Assembly (NCBI RefSeq): GCF_963678635.1
Contig: NC_087069.1
Span: 27,826,303 to 27,890,302, forward strand
Direction of reading: 5' to 3'
Length of the DNA: 64,000 bases
Origin: Symsagittifera roscoffensis
Lineage: Eukaryota > Xenacoelomorpha > Acoela > Convolutidae
The notes under the pieces were generated by a model. That model saw only the letters and a program-made list of their open reading frames with translations, made no database searches and was not told the origin of the DNA. A program made the translations under genes and the position numbers. Positions 57,004-64,000 of this stretch are shown piece by piece (positions within the stretch are counted from its first letter, which is position 1; the number at the start of each line of letters is the position of its first letter).

Positions 57004-59585
57004 AAACAAAAACATCGTCATTGTAGCACAAAAATGTGATTGGTTAGACATATCAAAAATTATTTACACAGTAGGTTTTTCCAAGTTTTTGAGTTTTTTT
57101 CCATTTTTAGGTGAACAAAGAATTTATTCATAGTTATTCAACATTGGTTTTGTTTACTCATGTGAAATATGTAACAACCGAAATTGTTATTTCAAGGTTG
57201 GAATCAAATTCAGTGAAAAAACATACCGAAAATGGCCGGTTGCTGTGCAAGTAGCGCGGAAGGTCTTAATCTCAAAATTAAAAACTAAATATTTTTTTTC
57301 GACGAATTGTCTTGTTTTTTTTCGTGGTATGATAAAAAGATATGAACAAAGGCCTAAAGTTTTTGCGCGTTTGATAATGTTTGTGAATTGGTCAATTTAG
57401 AAATTTACAGTTTTCGTCGAATAAAGAATAAACAACAGTAAAAACTCGGAAAAATTGAAATCTTTCTGCGACTTTTTAGCTGGAAGATCCTTATACCAGA
57501 CCGAGAAGGCCTGAAAAACAACTTCGAAATTTTTTTACTGGAGTAAACAACTTATTTTTACTATAAAACCCCAATTGACTAGAACACAAAATAGCAGACA
57601 AGTCATGACCGAGAGTGCTTTATTATGATAAATTTTTTGGGTTGAGAAAAAACTTTCAAAAAATTGAAATTACTAATACACACCCAAAAACAAAATTCCT
57701 CTATGTCAACCATTACAATTTCAAACAAAACACTATGTAAGTTTAATATAAAACTAATAAGAATTATATTATGAATATGGAGATTTGAAACTGAAAACAA
57801 TCGCTCATTTGACCTTTTCTACGTCAGACCAAATGTCGAATCAAATTTTCATCACTTTACTTGAAAACCCAAAAAGATACTCGAAAAAAGGAAAAATATC
57901 TGATACTTATATCAAAAAATACACTGACAACTTATTTTCAAAGCCCGTAAATTGACATCATTTTGTGTTTTTGTGACTATATCGACTAGCGCTTTTGAAG
58001 CTTAATTTTATATACGAACAGTCTGAGTTGATAGGTACCTATACTTTTGAGCTTCAGAAACTAATTTTGCTGCAATTTGTTTTTTAGAGAAGTTCAGTCC
58101 ACTCTTCAGACGCACTCCAATACTAGCTGAAACATGATAAAATAAGTCAAGTAAAGCTAAATCAGTGAAAGGGCAGCCTGACGAGATGATAAGTTAATCA
58201 AAACTTGAAAACAAAATGACAGATAAATAAGGTAGAGAATTACGTTTTAATTAAATAATGAAACTGGTCATCACCAAACACCTCAAAGTGCTGTCTATAA
58301 AACGATAGTTTTTCATTTTAAATTTGAAATACATCAAAACCTTTTGCTAGCAAACTAGGGGCTTTGAATATACATTGGTCTACTAAAAATAAACCTTATC
58401 TAATCTTATTTCAACTTTTTACCGATCGATCTTTACCCTTCAAAATTGTCCGTTTGTTGAACAACATTGCGCTTTTGCTGCTTTTCGCCACAAAATTTAT
58501 TAATGCGTTTTAAAAAAATATTTTTCGCCACCTGATAAATGGAAAGAAACTATTGCTTATTGTTTTACTTAACAATTAATAGCTATCATATCGAAAAAAA
58601 TGAAGAAAGTTCTCTCACAGTAGCAATTATTCAGTACAGGTGTTTCATCAGGGGAAAATTGTATTGCTAAACATGCGATACTTCATGGTTTTTTCAGTGA
58701 TGATACAGGGGAATATCAGAGCTGAAATTCTGCAAGATATTTGAAAACTTCTCATTTTTTTTACTTTGTGCAAAAAACAATCAATTGATAGAGTCAGCTA
58801 AAATGCCTGTGATATACGCAATAGAGTGTTTAGATGGAATGAGCCTATGAAAGATCTTCCGTTGGTACTAGTCGCTAAAAGGATCCCTGCGTTCGTATTA
58901 GTTTACGAAAAATCTATTTTAGGCTGAAGAACCTAAATTTTTTCTGGAGGGGTTCGAGTTAATTTTACGGGCGCAAACTAATTTTATTGCGCGCAAACAA
59001 AACGAAATTTTTAGTCGAAATAAAACAAAAACAATTTTGGACTTTTTCTATAAAAGTTTGCCCGTTTTTTTTTTGTCAGAAACACAAAGCATAACTTTTA
59101 AAAACTAAATTTTTTATTGTGTTTTTTTTTGGATTGATTGGGAAATCAATATAGTTGGACCAATAAACACTGGTACATTTTTAAAAAGTCCCTGGAGAAA
59201 ATCCTAGATCGGCGACTGATGTTTTGAAAGCTCAAAATTAGTGAGTTATCCTTCCTTCAGGTAGTTTGATTGCTCAAGTTGTCAAAGATTTTTGTTCTCT
59301 GGGTGATTTTGAGTACTGTCAATTCAGCAGTTATCTATCACACATTTACTGCCAAAAACCAGCTACTTCTTTGCAGCTCTATTTCAATGGAAATATATAA
59401 CTTAGTTTTTAAATATTTATGCAGATTATGCCTCGTTTACAGGCTAATTTTTAAAGCGATACCAAGAGCCTTCTAGTTTTCCTGTTTTCAATCAGATAAA
59501 GCACTTCGTTACAAAAATTATAAGCATGAAAACCTTAAATACAAAAATAAAAAAACAATCAGTAAAAAAAAAAGAACAACATAAC
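57004..59585 (-). other. Presumed T1 intron, no further exon found
   Basis: 2.6 kb of AT-rich sequence between the second-domain His-region exon and the HIALLEL exon. One or more short exons are expected here to complete the domain, but I cannot point to one. Short frames (57603-57800 minus, 59270-59476 plus) have no motif. Confidence 0.35.
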
Positions 59586-59960
59586 TTCTTCAGAAGACAA
59601 AAAACATCTTGCGGCAGATAAAACCCACTTCAAGGCCACCAAAGTTCCGCTACATTGACTTGAGGATCCATTCTTGGCTGTAATTAAAATTTCAACAAAA
59701 AATGATCTTTCTGGAGCTTCGTAGCCCTCGAACCAGCCCAGAGTGTATCTGTCAATCCAACTTTTGTAATATGTCACATCATAAAACACTGAATATCCAT
59801 TGTCACAATAGCCAGGTTGAGTTGATGCGATTCCGTAAAGACAAAACGTTTGGTCATTCGCGGTCGAATAAAACAAAGCAGAACCGCTATCCGTATAACA
59901 AATACCTCCTTTTGATATTTTTCTGAGTCCCTGTTTCATACATTCCTACACTTCTTCTAT
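59586..59960 (-). CDS. T1 exon: end of first trypsin-like domain and start of second
   Basis: Minus-strand open stretch. The first half carries GGICYTDSGSALF, the Ser-region motif with DSG intact, then FCLYGIAS and YYKSWIDRYT, the C-terminal strand and helix of an S1 domain. The second half starts the next domain: VEILI followed by CSGTLVALKWVLSAARCF, where the catalytic His of AAHC is Arg. The exon ends at a GTTATG donor near 59585. The upstream side has acceptor-like AG at about 59950 (GTGTAG). One exon bridging two domains shows that T1 encodes a tandem protein. Exact splice sites are uncertain. Confidence 0.7.
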
Positions 59961-60403
59961 TTTTCAAAAACTTAATAAATCAAATTTCTGCAAAATTTGT
60001 TTTATCGACTGAAATTGAAGTTGCGGAAAAAACTGACTTATCGTGCAAAACAAAATTTTTCTAATCCCTGAGTGTGTCAGTTCAGTAATCTTTTTTTAAA
60101 AATTAGCATGCTCTAATTTTGAGTGTAATGCTCATTTTAAGCTCTTGACACATAAGAAACTCACTGCTATTGTAGGGTTAAGCCAGGATGAAAACAATGT
60201 ATTAGATCTATAATTGATTCTACAAGTTTCATCCGTTTTCTGTGTTTCCAACAAACTTCACAGTGTTAAATTGTTTGAGGGATCCCTTCATGAGTATCCA
60301 GTAAGAAATTGATATAGCACTTTTTTTGATAATTTCAGATTAAATTGTAACGCATTAAGAGAAATTAGCGGTGAGCTAGCTTAATGGGACTGAAAAAAAA
60401 TCC

Positions 60404-60594
60404 TTTTTTGTTAGTAGGGTCGACTGCACAAACTTGATTATCACGTATGTCATGCGTAAGCCCCCGAGATTTAAACACTTTTTCGCATTCAGAGTTTCTT
60501 AATTCGCTCAGGTTAATTTCTTGGAGTCGTTCTGGAAGAGATTTAGGAGGTAATTTCCCTAGTGTATGATCACCAGGTATATGAGAACCCATTC
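60404..60594 (-). CDS. T1 exon: first domain, region before the active-site Ser
   Basis: Minus-strand exon after ACCACAG (3' splice site at 60595-60596). It reads GMGSHIPGD, equivalent to the GWG segment of trypsins, then LPERLQEINL, a conserved Cys (SECEKVF) and IRDNQVCAV, the segment preceding the GDSG motif. The donor is not clear; reading runs on to a stop at 60365. The following exon (59960-59586) supplies the Ser. A T2 copy of this exon is at 46100-46223. Confidence 0.65.
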
Positions 60595-60964
60595 CTGTGG
60601 TACTTTTTACAGTTTCGTTTCAGTTTTTTCTAAGAATCAACTCTTTTAAAAAAAAACGTTCATTATTTCAAAAAATTTGCAAAAATTACAAACAATTGTT
60701 TATGGAATCAAAAGCCGCAGCAGCTCTCCGAACCAATTTATTGTCATATTAGTTACTATTTTGAAAAAAACCTCGGAAGCCGCCGCTGCTTTCACTCTCT
60801 CATAAATATGGAGACATCCTTCTCTTACAATAATGACAATAATGACGGAACCCTTTGCGTATCATCGCCGGTTTTAATTTTTCCTCTATTTACTTCGAAA
60901 ACTTTTATTCTAATAATTTTTCTCTTCAAAGATTTTTTAGCACCATAATAATTACCGCTAATTT

Positions 60965-61440
60965 ATACAGACTACCTGTCGAGGTCTATGGAGCTGTGTT
61001 CTCATTAAAAACATCCACTAAACATTGAAAAAAATGTCAAATAATATTTATCTGAGATTTTTTTTGGAGAATTACCACCGCACAGGCTATGCAAATACAT
61101 GGTAATGAATTTTGCATATAGCTAAGTATTAAAAAGACTAAATAGAATACCTCATTTTAATTTGGGCTAACAGGATTAAATTTCCCTTACGTGTTGTTTG
61201 CACGAAATATTTCTCGCGTTAGCTGTCCCAAATTGACCAAACTGGCTATCATTAAACCCCATAACTTTACAAAAAAAGATCACGAGTGCATTATGTATAT
61301 TTTTAATTTGATCTCAAGAAAACAATACCTTTCGAATGATAAGAATTTGTCCAAAGTATAGTTGAAAAGTTGAAACTTGTCCGAAGAATAACCATCCCGA
61401 GCACAAATTTTCCGTCTTTTTCTTCCGAAGTCGGAACAGA
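60965..61440 (-). repeat. Palindrome-ended 0.5-kb repeat, copy m (in a T1 intron)
   Basis: GTCTATGGAGCTGTG, CCGCACAGGCTATGCAAA, CTCGCGTTAGCTGTCCC, CCCGAGCACAAATTTTCCG and GAAGTCGGAACAGAAG occur in the family order (minus orientation). More diverged than copies k and l, so an older insertion. Confidence 0.7.
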
Positions 61441-62223
61441 AGTATCAAAGAAAACTGATTGTAGTTTTATATGTCTAAAAATTGTGAAAAAAAATTATTT
61501 AACATGCATCTGCCACGCGCTTTTCCACACTGTAATACTGATCAGAAATCTGTCGCATATTTTTTTCTTTATTTTATTAAAAAGCCCAAATGTTTTTAAA
61601 AAATACTTTATTTAATACCGGCGATTCCAGACATACAAAAAATAATTAGAAAATTAATGCTATTTTTCGTAATAGCTACATTTTCAGACAAAATGTGTGC
61701 CTCGGTCCAAAATTGTGTAAAATTGTAAAAACTGTTCTTTAAGTTTTTTCTGCTGTACAAAACTTTTAAATTCCGAGAAAATGTCTATCTCTACAAACAA
61801 TGTAATATTTTGAATCACAGTGTTGCAATTAATCCGGCAAAAAAAAATAAGTTGAGTTGGGTTAATTTTCTTAACAAAAATGCAAAACCGCTTTACAAAA
61901 AATTTGTACAACAGCTTCATTTTTCAACAAAATCAAAAATTAAAAAAAGTTACACCAAACGTTCGGGCTAAAATATTCACCATAGAAATGGGGCAAATTT
62001 TGCGTCTTTCGATAATTGAAAACTTTGGTATATACGCAGGGTCATTAAATGGGCCAACCTTATCAAAATTAGCCTCAAACGATTTTATTCGTAAAAATCT
62101 GTTGCAAAATTTGGATTCTTGTTGTAATGCAGTAGAAGCGACTACTCCAGCAAAAAATTAAATTGAACAAAGAAACTGAAAATAGCCTCCCTGCTGTTTT
62201 CAAAGCAAGATTGTTGATTTCAC

Positions 62224-62351
62224 TCAGGCTGGAGCCTGTTTTGCATATTATTATGGGCTGATTACTGACATCGGTTTCCAGAAGAATCAAAGCAATGTCG
62301 TTCAAAAATTTGTAATAATTGGTTTTTCCCGTCTTTCTGTCGTTTTGCTGC
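62224..62351 (-). CDS. T1 exon with catalytic Asp of the first trypsin-like domain
   Basis: 128-bp minus-strand exon between TTGTTTTAG (62353-62352 AG) and donor GTGAAA. It encodes FLNDIALILLETDVSNQPI with the catalytic Asp (NDIAL) and a following ICKTGS where trypsins have PICLP. Length and phase match the T2 array exons exactly. The exon with the catalytic His should lie upstream (above 62.4 kb); it is not visible and may be outside the window. Confidence 0.75.
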
Positions 62352-62353
62352 CT

Positions 62354-64000
62354 AAAACAATAGTTCCATAAATCACCGATTTCCATTAAACATAGTTTTT
62401 TGCATTTTTTTAAATTAAACAACCCTTTTCTCTAATTTTTTGCAGTCAAATTAGCTTTGTTTGCGACGAATTCAAAATTATTTGAAAAATACGCAAAATT
62501 TATGTGACACACGGATAAAGTTATCAAAAATATTCACTTTCAAATCAGTAGTTCTTAACTAAAGAAAAGGCTATGAATAATTTGATCATGTGCGAATTTG
62601 GGTGACCAGAAAAAGATGATTGATTATCGAGTGACGTCTTTTCTGCGCAATTATTCAAAATAATTGTCCTATTTTAATTGTCATTCTTTACTGAACTTCC
62701 AGAAAGAAACTGTAAACGTGAAAAATTGTGGAAGAAAACATTTTCTTGAGTTTATTTGAGATATTTAAAAAGATGAAAGAAGTGTAAAAAAAACAATGTT
62801 AAAATTAATCATTTGGTTGTTACTTTGATTAATAACAGTAATCTCGGGTTTCGTGTAGAAATAATTTTGACTTTTTAGACATTATCATGTTTAACAGAGG
62901 AAAAAACGACCTAAGAAAACCTGATCTCTTGACCCAAAATTTTTCGATATGATTTCTACTTGCGCTTCTTGTTCCTTTTAGATGCTGTGATGCTTATTAT
63001 GACTCCATTTTGGTTGAAAGGTTGTTTGAAAATTATAAATTTTCATTACACTCCTTGGCTTAAAAAACATTTTGCTCTCAACTACTGATATCAAATTGCT
63101 GTTAATACTTTCAGTCTTTTTGAAACTGTATGTAATTTGAAAACCAATTTTTGATCTAAATGTATACTTCACTTTTCAATTGTTGACTTTTGAGTTGTCT
63201 TTAATTAACAAGCCCTCGAATCATTTCTGGCTGAAAATTGCGTGCAATCTGCACTTTTAGCATTCAAATTCAGTTTTTTTCGGAGAGGCATTCAACGCTT
63301 TTCTCCGAAACCCAACAACGTAGAATCATCCCTTTCTCTCAGACTTTTGTATCATCATCAAATAGTGATTTTTCGAACAAGTTTTTTACAACCATTCAAA
63401 GCTCGTTTAAATAATTTAAAGAAAAAACAATTTTATCCCAGAAGAAAGCCTTGGTGCTTTGCTTGTATAATAAACAGAAATACTGAAACCTCATTGTTAA
63501 CACTGACAAAACGTGTTCATTTTGCTAAATTTTATTTTAAAAACTCAAATGTAGATCTTCGCAAATCATTTTGTTAATATTTGGGGAGTAGGGGTTCGTG
63601 GTCTGCTGTATCGAGTAGATCGATAAAGGAGCACTATGAAATTTTTTTCTATCGAGTGCCTCATTAAGATGCTAAATTTCTGCAACAATAGCATCGCCAG
63701 CATTGGTTTAATCCTTAAAATCAACTTCTGTTCAAACAATCTTTAGGAAAAATTTAGGAAAGTTAAGCCACTAGCAATCAAATTTTTCGATAACCTTGCT
63801 TATCACTGGAAATAAAAAAAATAGACCGTTAATTGCTTGGTTTGTGCTTGGTTCCCATTTTGAAAAAAAGAATTACTCTATTTTTCAGGACAAATGAAAA
63901 AGCTATTCAAAACAACGGCTAAAAATTGTGCTTACAACTTCTGATAAGGTTTGTTTTAAGATATTTATGAAAAAATTACTACTGGTCAAATTTTCCTCTA
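62354..64000. other. No gene seen
   Basis: AT-rich. The plus-strand frame 63242-63577 (111 codons, Arg/Lys/Phe-rich) has no domain and no supporting signal. No His-region trypsin exon was found on the minus strand here. Confidence 0.35.

Noticed and set aside
61880-62422. Plus-strand frame of 93 codons near T1
   Set aside because: The conserved signal (NDIAL, 128-bp exon) in this locus is on the minus strand.
63242-63577. 111-codon plus-strand frame
   Set aside because: No motif, no splice or promoter context, frame length not exceptional for 64 kb of DNA; left as unsupported.
1-64000. CRISPR array, telomere or rDNA
   Set aside because: No regularly spaced short direct repeats, no telomeric hexamers and no rRNA core sequences were seen.

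Overview
The window looks like gene-poor, AT-rich, repeat-dense chromosomal DNA of a small animal, most likely a nematode. The reasons are pyrimidine-rich 3' splice sites of the TTTTCAG type, short GTAAAA-type donors, trypsin-like (S1, DUF316-like) multi-exon genes, and decayed Ty3/gypsy-class LTR retrotransposons. The species cannot be named from the sequence. A run of 200 N (15146-15345) is an assembly gap.

Left third (1-32314): two related Ty3/gypsy-like elements sit head to head. One is on the minus strand, with its 5' LTR at 12085-12494, a primer binding site, a long leader, a very large gag, then protease, RT, RNase H and integrase running leftwards to about 2106. A second partial pol copy (172-2105) is joined directly behind it. 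The other element is on the plus strand. Its 5' end is lost in the gap, and it continues through gag, protease, RT, RNase H, integrase, a 0.7-kb tandem duplication, an envelope-like gene and a long 3' region to a 3' LTR at 30439-30806. Both are full of frameshifts and stops. A solo LTR of the same family with a 4-bp target duplication lies at 54308-54654. A 1.5-kb host repeat occurs at 12717-14223 (uninterrupted) and at 30807-32314 (starting exactly where the plus-strand element ends).

Right half (33.9-62.4 kb, minus strand): pieces of at least three trypsin-like serine-protease genes. The best is a two-domain gene, T1 (62351 to 56510). Its first domain keeps the catalytic Asp and Ser that can be seen. 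Its second domain has lost all three triad residues. A broken paralogue, T2 (50829 to 44600), has the same exon order, and its 128-bp catalytic-Asp exon is tandemly multiplied in a 1360-bp array. A third locus shows only a His-bearing exon (33906-34100).

These genes are riddled with a 0.5-kb repeat family that has palindromic ends (TGTTCCGACT / AGTCGGAACA). About 13 copies lie at 36.6-61.4 kb, some in tandem. Two further fold-back sequences (38761-38895, 40647-40802) and an AT-rich cluster of ATTATAATC-type motifs (34.2-35.0 kb) complete the picture. No tRNA, rRNA, CRISPR or bacterial-type feature was found.
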